This document shows, in pieces, positions 10,401 through 17,920 of a DNA stretch of 22,676 bases; the stretch's first letter is position 1, and each line of letters opens with the position of its first letter. The notes below the pieces were generated by a model. The model saw nothing but the letters and a program-made list of their open reading frames with translations. It was not told where the DNA came from and did not search any database. Origin of the DNA: Saccoglossus kowalevskii (taxonomy: Eukaryota; Hemichordata; Enteropneusta; Harrimaniidae); contig NW_003133346.1 of assembly GCF_000003605.2 (NCBI RefSeq), forward strand, positions 634,050 to 656,725. The letters are read 5' to 3'. The position numbers were made by a program, and so were the translations under genes.

Positions 10401-13400
10401 NNNNNNNNNNNNNNNNNNNNNNNNNNNNNNNNNNNNNNNNNNNNNNNNNNNNNNNNNNNNNNNNNNNNNNNNNNNNNNNNNNNNNNNNNNNNNNNNNNNN
10501 NNNNNNNNNNNNNNNNNNNNNNNNNNNNNNNNNNNNNNNNNNNNNNNNNNNNNNNNNNNNNNNNNNNNNNNNNNNNNNNNNNNNNNNNNNNNNNNNNNNN
10601 NNNNNNNNTGTCACTCCTGCATTAGGCCAATTTAAAAAGAAGTCCTTCTCTCCAAACACTATGTAATGTATGTTACGTCACGTGCGTTGTACAACGTCGC
10701 ATGAGACCCTCACCGAACAAGACACAGCATGACGACAACCGCCTTTTACTATATAAAAGACATATTGAGAATATGGACAATGAGGAAATATTGTTATTGA
10801 TTTAGAATTTTCAAATACGATGACAGGGGGTTGCCACATCTCACGGACATTAAGTGAGGGGAGGCAAGGGGGTAGCTGGTACGGTTTTACGGGAAATAAA
10901 AAGGCCGTTTTACAATTTACAAGGGAAAAAAGACGTTTTTACAGTTTACAGTGTTAAAAAAGGAACATTGAATGGTCCGAAGAGCTCTCCGACTCAAATT
11001 CTCCGCCATTGCTGCGCCGTGTGTAGAGATGCACGCGCATATTACCCTCATAATGCTCTTCATTCGGTTAGAGGGCCTTTTACGTCTTGACATTCAATTT
11101 TATAGTGAATTTTGTCATCTTAGTCGTTTTACAGTTTCTTATAATGTAATTTCCCTGGATTATTCTTTACGATTTTTTTATTTGGATGTAAATCCTTGTA
11201 CGTACCGAGAAAAATGGCACATTTTTACAGTGTACGAAAAAAATATTTGATCGATTACGTTGTACGTCTAGCCTGTGATTACAGAATTACGGAATTTATT
11301 TTTTCAATTTACGTAGTACGAACAAAAAAATATTGCAATTACGTTGAACGAAAATAACCCTTGCCCCCCCCCCCTCATTGATGGGTAGAGTCACTACAAC
11401 TTTTGCTGGAATTTTGAGAGTGTGCACGGGGAAAGACTGTGGAAACATATATAGGAAACTACTACGATAATGAATAACACAATGTAACCCACCTTCGCAA
11501 TCGAAGTCATTCGACAGGTTGATGCATGTAAACCCCGGTCCACACGGCTCATCAGCGCAATGGTCAACCTCAACTATAAAAAAAACCATAGTGAAACTAT
11601 AAGAACTTTGCCCTTGCTTAATCTCAACTTTTTGTCACGAATTAAAGAATGATACAATCTAAACTATCCAATAATTGTGACACTTTCATTCCTAACATAG
11701 ATTGAAATGAAACTGTCCAATGAAAACTATTTAAAATAGGTTCGCCCTCTAGTGGCAAAACGTTTTCGTGACGTAAATTGGCTTAAGGGATATCATTTCC
11801 AGCTTTTTTATTGTTTTAATTTGGAATTGCCCGTTAATAAAGAATTACTATACCAGTATTCTAAATGACCAGCGGCTATATAATCACTTTTTTTATATTT
11901 CTGACACCGATCTACACATAGTTGGCGCCAGGGAAGCTCAAAAGAAGGCACAATTTATAGAAAAGCAGTACAAAGTACATTATCTAGATACTTCATACGA
12001 ATTTTGCTTTATTGAAGCCCCTAATTTGTTGTCTGAGATTCAAGTGACAAGTAGAAAAAGAAGGGTAGAAAAGTAAAATTTATAACGGACGCTCATCGCG
12101 AGAGACACCCACCGTGACACCTACCGGATGCATGACGCCACCTAGTCCCCGAACGAACAGACAGCAAGTCAATATCATTTTATTATATTAAAGATCAAGG
12201 TCCAAAATGATTTGAAAAAGACGTCATTCTAAGTTATAACATTAGAACAACAAACAATGAACAACTTTTCGAGAAACAAGAGTCAGAGTGGTCTTTGAAA
12301 AAATGCAAGTTGACTGTGATGAAAGTATAGGCTGGATGTGTTACACATTGATATTGATGTGAATCTTAATATTGTTACACGTTATTGAGCCCCAATCTGA
12401 GAAAGTTGTTTATGGAAATGTTTCTCCCACAATGCATTGAACACACGCTCGGTATCGTGCTCAGTAGATGATAGTTACCGCAATTGAGTCCACATTGTAC
12501 GCTTGGCAAGTCATCGGGATCACAGCCTTCACCGGGGTATATGTATACTTCATAATTCACACAAGTAGCGACATTATCCGGCGGATTATGGAACTGTTCG
12601 CAAATAGTACAGTCTTCGGTGCAAGTAGGCGGAAAACTCATCCACTCTACAATCTCACAATCATAGTCCTGGGGTGGGTCTACCAGACGAGAGGTCACGA
12701 CTATCTGAAAATATACCGTTGTTCACGAATGACGTCAATGAGCATTACGTCATATGATTAATTCGGAGAAACAACAAATAAGATAACAAAAAATGATATT
12801 TAAACATATTGTATACATTTGTATCTTGAATTCCAATGTGTTTATCAACATGATTGTTTAGTCATTTTTAAAGAAAAATCATATATATCTGATCATTCTT
12901 TGAACATCTTAGAACTGTGAGAGGAACACACTGTTTGATGAGCTTTTGTAAATATTTTTCATAATTTGTTCTAAATATAATTTGTGCAATACACTTTGTT
13001 TTTCATTACATTGCAGCACATGCAAGTGTTTACCATACTGAGTACATTTTGCAACATAGACTACATTCACGTGTTTTTCGTTTATGACAGTGCTGTGCAG
13101 TCATTTATATACTGGTATCAATCAGGTCTAGTTGAACACAAGAATCTGCGGACCCTATCTAAGCTTTCCCTAAAGTCGCACATGGTAGGTCTTTTAATGG
13201 TTGGCTTTTAATGACCGGTAAATTGTACATAGATCATTCAAGTAAGTGCATTAATATGTTAGATTGTTTTTAATAAGGATCACTATCAACCTATGTGTAC
13301 TACACTATCAACCTATGTGTACTACACTATCAACCTATGTGTACTACACTATCAACCTATGTGTACTACATTATCAACCTATGTGTACTACACTATCAAC

Positions 13401-14930
13401 CTATGTGTACTACACTATCAACCTATGTGTACTACACTATCAACCTATGTGTACTACACTATCAACCTATGTGTACTACACTATCAACCTATGTGTACTA
13501 CACTATCAACCTATGTGCACTACACTATCAACCTATGTGTACTACACCGTGGTAGTTGATTATAGTATATTGTATGGACAACAAATCGATAAATCAGTTA
13601 TGCAAATTATTAGAATGTCTCTGGTCTAATTATTTCCTCCAATGTGATATTCAAGTAAACATATCCAGAAATGGTGCGACGAATGGTAATGGTAATGTTC
13701 GTACCAAACGTTATTATTTCATCGAATGAATTCTAGCTGCGTGCCGACGACAACGTTACATAAAAACACAATTCATAATTCAATAATTAAATTTAAAAAT
13801 TACATCTTTCATTCATATTGCATTCCGAATAATATCAAATTTTTTTTTTTTGTCTGACAGTGAAACACATTTGAGCATATATTTTTTGTCATCAAACTTA
13901 ATGACTGAATTTTTTAAAAGTCTTGCATCGTTCAACATCGCACATTGTTCAACTTTTACACGCCATGAGCTATACAGGCGAAGCGATATGTCAACGAAAA
14001 CTAAAAATAATTAGAATATAATTAGATTTTTTTTTTTTAAATTAAAAGTAACTTGGCTTCTAACTATGATTAATGTTTATAAAATATTCTAAAATGTCAG
14101 ACCTCGTATTCGGAGAGAGTCTGAGATCGAAAGGTTTAGTGGTCAACTGTTCATGTAAAAAATCGAAAATGTGAAGGCGCACTATCATCTTCATTACATT
14201 TCTAACCAGATCTTAGAGTGTAAGTAAGTTTAATTACTAGTATTAAAGTAAATTGATATTTTTTTTAATTTTTTTACCATAGAGATTTCGCTGTTCGACG
14301 CTTCAGATTTATGTCATGTCTATTTTTTTCAGAAATGTTCTTGAACAGCGCTAGTTCTGTGACAAAACCTGCAACGATACTGTCCTTAGAAAGTGTTTAA
14401 CTAATGTTTCGTGAGAGTGTGGACTAGAACGGTACACATAAAGATGGAATAAACTGCTCAGCGCGTGCTTTATTATGGTTCATTTGAAATTTACGACACC
14501 ATGGACCAGAGCTGACGTACAAATTGTCAGGTTACAAAGTTCAATTTTTCTCCCGTTATTGCAACCATTTTCAACGACTTTCAAAATACAATGTAGTTGT
14601 TTCTGCCTAATGTCGGATTCATTCGTGGAAATTTTGAGCACTACTTAATGATTTAATTTAATTTAATTAATTTATAAAGCCTTTGGAGACGACAGACGAC
14701 AATTAGTAAACGATAAGAAATACAATTGTTAGAAGAATAAGGGTGTCAGCGCCATAGTTACGGTAATCGGGTGATACGGAAAACATCGTGACAACAAACC
14801 GACTTGGTTTTTGGTTTTAAAATACACACAGGTCGGGATTACAAATATTATGAAACTGACTCACCGATCGAACACATGTGAGAGAAGATACGAACACCCA
14901 CAGCAATATGCAAAAATATACACTGGTCAT
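7391..14930 (-). CDS. Secreted protein: signal peptide, TSR-like module, half EGF, C-type lectin-like domain (265 aa, five coding exons)
   Basis: Five minus-strand exons join in frame: 14930-14865, 12704-12479, 11573-11493, 8075-7739 and 7478-7391. They total 798 nt, exactly 266 codons, with ATG, stop, GT-AG at every intron and matching phases 0,1,1,2. The product has a signal peptide (1-22), an eight-cysteine thrombospondin-type-1-like module (38-97), a four-cysteine EGF-like segment (103-123) and a C-type lectin-like domain (143-257). The 8-residue tail carries no membrane anchor, so the protein should be secreted; recognition or adhesion is the likely role (inference). No function is proven. 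The third coding intron contains the assembly gap, so a further phase 1-1 exon could be missing. I do not recognise this domain combination as a named gene. Confidence 0.75.
7739..8075 (-). CDS. Coding exon 4: main part of the C-type lectin-like domain
   Basis: Acceptor GTTCGTTTCAG (phase 1 start) and donor AAATG/GTGAGT (phase 2). It encodes residues 126-236 plus part of codon 237. A short Thr-rich linker (VTTTLPDVDG) precedes the fold. Hallmarks are TWDESTTTC (154-162), GGYLAKI (166-172), WLGGNDKITEGTWVY (192-206, the WIGL-type motif plus strand), NNWETG (217-222) and NEDC (229-232). The position that normally reads EPN or QPD before NEDC is TPQ (224-226), so canonical calcium-dependent sugar specificity is not predicted. 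Extra cysteines at 143 and 215 could pair with each other. Confidence 0.9.
8191..8481. mobile_element. Inverted-repeat (MITE or foldback type) element, about 290 bp
   Basis: The left arm (8191-8256) and right arm (8417-8481) are imperfect inverted copies of about 65 bases. They share GATCAGCGGAAGG, GGCCARCCTACA and GACTGTAYTCAGG. The 160-base interior has no open frame. The element lies in the third coding intron, ending about 115 bases upstream of the acceptor of the CTLD exon. A transposon family cannot be named by eye, and no clear target-site duplication is visible. Confidence 0.7.
8571..8659 (-). repeat. (ATAGA)n pentamer microsatellite, LINE 3' tail
   Basis: About 17 nearly perfect pentamers. 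On the minus strand the array reads (ATTCT)n and is immediately preceded by ATTAATAAAGCATT. That is the arrangement of a non-LTR retrotransposon 3' end, in which the reverse transcriptase reiterates a short tail. Confidence 0.85.
8660..9300 (-). pseudogene. Degenerate 3' fragment of a non-LTR retrotransposon (LINE fragment 1)
   Basis: The minus strand just upstream of the pentamer tail reads as the very C-terminus of a LINE ORF2-like protein: IQNTESEFRNEYIQIAANS, then WEFVLLSAAL and a stop, then YVRTRLKRATK in the same frame. The rest, down to 8660, is 3' UTR-like. No zinc-finger or reverse transcriptase block remains, so this is a 5'-truncated, inactive copy. The right boundary is approximate. 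Confidence 0.55.
9391..10219 (-). pseudogene. 3' fragment of a LINE with C-terminal zinc-binding domain (LINE fragment 2)
   Basis: A minus-strand frame at 10052-9549 ends in a typical non-LTR retrotransposon C-terminus. It has HRVSVTKFRISAHKLPIEK, a basic stretch (RYQKIPSEQRF), then a zinc-knuckle-like CTLC-x(9)-H-x(4)-C (CTLCSDQSVGDEMHALFDC), as in zf-RVT tails. The upstream part (10155-9990: SWANFVSKLLEI and FRNNLKRIYYEK) is in another frame. The frames meet in an A-run near 9991-9996, so one indel breaks the ORF. A TATAC-type pentamer tail at 9393-9410 marks the 3' end. The 5' part enters the assembly gap. Inactive. Confidence 0.8.
10220..10608. other. Assembly gap (389 N)
   Basis: A run of unknown bases inside the third coding intron of the minus-strand gene, abutting LINE fragment 2. 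It may hide more of the LINE, another repeat, or an additional phase 1-1 exon such as the second half of the EGF module. Open frames running through it are artefacts. Confidence 0.99.
10609..11360. repeat. Intron segment with recurring TTTAC-type motif, probably a decayed repeat
   Basis: Between about 10880 and 11345 a loose motif, TTTACRGTKTACR, recurs about nine times at irregular spacing (for example GTTTTTACAGTTTACAGTG near 10935, TTTTTACAGTGTACG near 11221, GATTACGTTGTACG near 11257, CAATTTACGTAGTACG near 11306). A C-run of 11 follows at 11363-11373. Open frames here (10854-11090, 10972-11250) lack domains. A palindrome, CGTTGTACAACG, lies at about 10685-10696. It looks like an old dispersed repeat of unknown class. 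Confidence 0.35.
11493..11573 (-). CDS. Coding exon 3: half EGF-like module
   Basis: An 81-base exon with acceptor TTTTTTATAG and donor CGAAG/GTGGGT, phase 1 at both ends, as is typical of shuffled extracellular modules. It encodes HCADEPC-GPGFTC-INLSNDFDC (residues 102-123), matching the first four cysteines of an EGF domain (spacings 4, 5, 8). The usual C5 and C6 are absent. Either the domain is truly shortened, or the second half is on an exon in the 10220-10608 gap. Splicing directly into the CTLD exon keeps the frame. Confidence 0.75.
11742..11755 (-). promoter_or_regulatory. CTCF-like motif
   Basis: The minus strand reads CCACTAGAGGGCGA. This matches 13 of 14 positions of the known CTCF core CCASYAGRKGGCRS. 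It lies in the intron between exons 2 and 3 of the lectin-like gene. Binding is not shown; such words are also carried by repeats. Confidence 0.35.
11756..12478. other. Intron 2 of the lectin-like gene, otherwise featureless
   Basis: AT-rich intron sequence between coding exons 2 and 3, with no supported exon, repeat or RNA. Confidence 0.5.
12479..12704 (-). CDS. Coding exon 2: eight-cysteine thrombospondin-type-1-like module
   Basis: The acceptor TATTTTCAG gives a phase-0 start that matches exon 1. A second AG four bases further in would break that frame. The donor is TTGCG/GTAACT, phase 1. Residues 23-97 hold Cys 38, 50, 54, 57, 70, 83, 93 and 97. The layout CE-x3-W (38-43), then C-TED-C (50-54), a late G-x-G-C (80-83), and the closing C-GLN-C (93-97) follows a thrombospondin type-1 repeat. 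However, only one of the usual tryptophans and none of the stacked arginines is present, and there are two extra cysteines. TSR-like is therefore an inference from spacing. Confidence 0.65.
12730..12752. promoter_or_regulatory. Pair of CRE-type sites in intron 1
   Basis: A perfect palindromic TGACGTCA (12730-12737) and a TTACGTCA (12745-12752) lie 15 bases apart, about 25-48 bases upstream of the exon 2 acceptor on the minus strand. This is the form of a CREB/ATF site pair. The intronic position makes a promoter role doubtful; an enhancer or chance are both possible. Confidence 0.25.
13282..13545 (+). repeat. 12-copy 22-bp minisatellite
   Basis: The unit ACTATCAACCTATGTGTACT+AC is repeated exactly twelve times. 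Only two substitutions are evident (a T in copy 5, GCAC for GTAC in copy 11). The right flank carries a partial inverted copy (GGTAGTTGATTATAGT). Homogeneity implies recent expansion. It lies in intron 1 of the minus-strand gene. Confidence 0.97.
13546..14864. other. Intron 1 of the lectin-like gene, right part
   Basis: AT-rich, with homopolymer runs and a short (AATTT)n tract at about 14650-14670. No exon, RNA gene or recognisable repeat family is seen. Confidence 0.5.
14865..14930 (-). CDS. Coding exon 1: signal peptide
   Basis: ATG at 14930-14928 opens 22 codons and the exon ends at donor TCG/GTGAGT (phase 0). The residues, MTSVYFCILL followed by WVFVSSLTCVRS, have a hydrophobic core and small residues near the end, typical of a cleaved signal peptide. 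The ATG has A at -3. An AG lies one base before the exon body (TTGCAG/G-ATG), so the ATG probably sits at the start of an exon whose 5' UTR is spliced from further upstream. An out-of-frame ATG lies just 5' (within ATGTTGCAGG), which would be intronic under that model. Confidence 0.7.
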
Positions 14931-15250
14931 CCTGCAACATATACATAGTTTTTAGATATAAAGTTAATTGCCCGTTCAACTCGACAGATGAAAAAAACAC
15001 ATATGGTCATTATAGTTCCAACCAACAGCCCACAGCAACAACTGACATTACTTTTACAAATTCAAATACTAGTAAGTGTAGAACAATGCTTTTAGTGTCC
15101 GACAACTGAACACAAACTCGCTGTAATCTTTAGAACTACCATGTAATCTTATGGATTGTAAAAATTATATTAAATTTTAATTTTTTTAATTATAACTTCA
15201 CAGTTACTGTACTGCACTGAGCAAAAACGAAGCTAATGACGACCACCTAC

Positions 15251-15412
15251 CTTGTTTCCGTGGCGTTAGATTGTCGATGTGCGTCTCTTAAGTAACTCCT
15301 GCTAGATATCCAACGCCTCACTTGTTCACACTTGGTGTTCCGTGGAGACTATGGTATGTACAGCAGGTATACCACGTGTCGGCATATGTGTTCGTTGATC
15401 GTCATATATATA
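15251..15412 (-). promoter_or_regulatory. Candidate proximal promoter and 5' UTR exon of the lectin-like gene
   Basis: On the minus strand a TATATATATATG tract (about 15402-15413) is followed by roughly 150 bases and then a good splice donor, AACAAG/GTAGGT (exon end 15251). Splicing to the AG at 14933-14932 would put the exon 1 ATG one base after the junction. This is inference from motif order only. The TATA-like tract may be a simple microsatellite. Confidence 0.3.
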
Positions 15413-16376
15413 TATGAATATATACACCCCGATATTATATAGTTTAATTAGTTTTCGATATTTTCAATACCCGAGGGTCAGGATGGCAAAAAACACGATT
15501 TGCCAGTTTTAGAATATTAACGGAACACAAGATTTGAGTAATTTCCTCCCTCGTCACTTCATTAAGCACGTAAAATGACTTGTTGGTTATGCTTCGTCGG
15601 TTGTTTCTAGCTTATTTCCATAGTATCGTGCTTTTGACAATCATCTGACATGCGTACCACTATCACGCAGCGTTAATTATGTTCTAAAGCTGAACAAAGT
15701 ATATATATGATATACAATACAGAACGTGTTAAAATATTTAGTTTAACCATATGTCGAATTCATTATTTTGTGACATTAATTTATTTACCGGTTCGGAAAA
15801 TGAAAAAAAAAACGAATCATTTTATAGAAATTTGACATAATTTTAAGACACCTCTCAATGTCACGTGGTACGGACAACTTTTCGCATGTTGTTTGTCACA
15901 GGTATACCTTGAATAGTAAGGTGGTTTGCGCTGGCACGATTCGTAAATTCATTCACTTAATAAATTATAAACTGGGGTTAGCCAGATACACTTGACCCAT
16001 TGTTACACTTCACACTTTCATCAGAATACTATCACATATTAATGGGCGTGGCTACAAAGTGAGAGTCGAGCCCGAGAACAAATAGATGCAACTGCACATG
16101 GCGTTCTAAGAACATATTATATTATTGAATGGAACTTTTTTGTTATCGGCATACCAATTCTCGCATGGGAGTCACCGTGACGGGGTTTAACAAACCACAT
16201 ACACTGAAAGCCGTATTTTTCCCTTTTCAGCCTTAAAACATGTAACATGTATATACGGACCCACCTGTGGACATATATCAACTTCTTCACTTACACGAAC
16301 AAAATATAGAATTTTGTTGAAAGAAAATATTTTTTCCTCGGGATTAGATTACAATTCAGGTGAATTCGAAATTTAC

Positions 16377-16544
16377 CTGATGTATTGATGAAGATGAAGA
16401 ACAACTGGATAGACAGGACTGTCTAAATCCGACGAGACTGTTCTATATAATAAAGTGCAGTTTTCGCAATTTTGTTTTTCGTATAACACGTTAGTATCAT
16501 GCTTCAGACGTCAGCCAATTACGCTTCAGACGTCAGCGAATCAC
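16377..16544 (-). promoter_or_regulatory. Candidate distal promoter: tandem CRE/CCAAT-type boxes, TATA box and donor
   Basis: On the minus strand two 22-base tandem copies (16523-16544 and 16501-16522) each carry GCTGACGTCTGAAGC, which includes the CRE half-site TGACGT. One copy adds ATTGG (inverted CCAAT). About 50-60 bases further on is TTATATAGAA (16442-16451), and about 70 bases after that is a donor, CATCAG/GTAAAT (exon end 16377). Spacing fits an upstream element, TATA box and short 5' UTR exon that could splice to the exon 1 acceptor. It is the better of the two promoter candidates, but the sequence alone does not prove it. Confidence 0.4.
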
Positions 16545-17224
16545 GCGAAGAAGACATGTATACTTCATATATAGTGGAGGACTAACTGCCACCTAAACAA
16601 TTAAAGATTGTACGATCTTTATTTACCCGCCAAAAAATATCGAATACAAGATAAATACGCAGTAACTGGACACAGTCTGAAATATTGCCTTTGTCATCAC
16701 GTGACTGTATGTACCATACGGCAGCGCTACACTACAATTGACTAACTGATTTCATGTAAATTAGCATCAATAGTGGTATCGGTACCAATTTAAATCAGAC
16801 CTAATTACTTTCAATTATTTGCTGGAGTCACCTTATTGCAACGCTGAATATTCCATAAATTGAAAGAGAATTGATATCTTTGTGGATGTACATCTTCTGG
16901 ATGGTTAATTCAGTTCATGCATCACATACGCCTCTCCTCGCATAGAGTAATCTGAACACTCTCTATTAAACTGAGACATAATTAGTTCGAATGCGCTACT
17001 GTGATTGGTCAGAATGACAGACGCGCGATGCATAAATAAAATATAGCATTATATTGCGTAATTAACAGTATATGTTTTTTAAACAAACAACAAAACACGT
17101 CAGTAATACTTTATTCTGTAGATGATGCCATAGAATACAAAGTGTCTATCATGACGTCGACCATGGGGCAGTATGAATCTCGTCTGTGTATATGCCTCTA
17201 TTGTCTAAGTATTTTATAATGGCA
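16545..17224. other. Upstream non-coding region, nothing convincing
   Basis: AT-rich intergenic sequence between the candidate distal promoter and the GC-rich hairpin. No gene, RNA or repeat family is recognised. Confidence 0.45.
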
Positions 17225-17331
17225 GTCGTCGCGCCGCGTTCTGTTCGACATGGGACTCATAGCGACGAATACAACGCGTGTAAAATACATTGTTTATTTA
17301 CATGAAATTCGAACACAAGCTGCGCGACGAC
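17225..17331. repeat. GC-rich inverted repeat (hairpin)
   Basis: The left arm GTCGTCGCGCCGCGTTCTGT+TCGA (17225-17248) is complementary to the right arm ending GCGCGACGAC (17309-17331), with about 20 paired positions around a 60-base loop. CpG density is conspicuous in AT-rich surroundings. It has no coding potential. It could be a transposon end pair, a structured RNA or a regulatory island. Confidence 0.7.
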
Positions 17332-17339
17332 CGACCACC

Positions 17340-17710
17340 GCGCTTTAAGTTCAGCCATATCTATAGGGACTAATCATGTCCTGTGAAGTTTTTCTAGAAG
17401 ACCATGACGTTCTGTGCAGCACGAGAAGCTGAAAAGTTACGGACTTCGAGATACAAAAAGAACACGCCATATTTTAGAATCCACGCCCCAATTGTAATTC
17501 GATTTTCAATTAACAGTTAACAGAACTTCGAGTTATGGGCAACATACCATGGCTCAGCCATGCTATGAGGGTTTACTGGTCTTGTGAAGTCTTCAGAGAG
17601 CACCACCCTGCTATATACAGTATTCATATGTCAATTGGGTTTCAGACATACCATATGAGAGTTTACTCTGTCTTGTGAAGTCACCCTAACTGACCACCCA
17701 CATTTATTTT
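17340..17710 (+). repeat. Degenerate tandem units around TTGTGAAGT
   Basis: A motif of about 50 bases (CATACCATATGAGAGTTTACT, then GTCTTGTGAAGTC and ACCACCC) occurs at about 17640-17700, more diverged at about 17550-17610, and weakly at about 17350-17405. The two clear units are about 92 bases apart. The block partly overlaps direct repeat B1. Confidence 0.5.
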
Positions 17711-17773
17711 TAACCTTTTCAATCTTTAGTAACTTGACCAAAAATCAAATCATCGACACCTAACATTGTGCCC
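17579..17773 (+). repeat. Direct repeat B, copy 1
   Basis: About 195 bases, starting GTCTTGTGAAGTCTTCA and ending ACATTGTGCCC. They recur at 19274-19474 with few substitutions and a 6-base indel (TATATACAG versus TATATACTAGTACAG). No open frame is shared between the copies. Confidence 0.95.
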
Positions 17774-17920
17774 TTTATTAAAACAACTGACAATATTTAT
17801 ATAGGAAACAATTCAAGATTCCGTGTACATTTCGCATCAATCTTAAACGAAATCGCTTCACATAGAATATTGATTTTGTATTACTGCTCCATCTTAGATC
17901 ATCCATTACAAAGCATCCAT

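Noticed and set aside
10204-10666. ORFs of 139-152 codons on both strands
   Set aside because: They consist almost entirely of unknown bases in the assembly gap.
12700-12704. Alternative exon 2 acceptor four bases downstream (CAGATAG)
   Set aside because: It would give a phase-1 start that does not fit the phase-0 donor of the signal-peptide exon. The upstream AG keeps the whole 266-codon frame.
12984-13211. 75-codon plus-strand ORF
   Set aside because: No recognisable domain; lies in an intron of the opposite-strand gene without credible splice sites.
13282-13545. CRISPR array
   Set aside because: The repeat units are directly contiguous with no spacers, and the context is an animal genome.
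13264-13629. Overlapping 121-, 88- and 86-codon ORFs
   Set aside because: They are translations of the 22-bp minisatellite in three frames, not genes.
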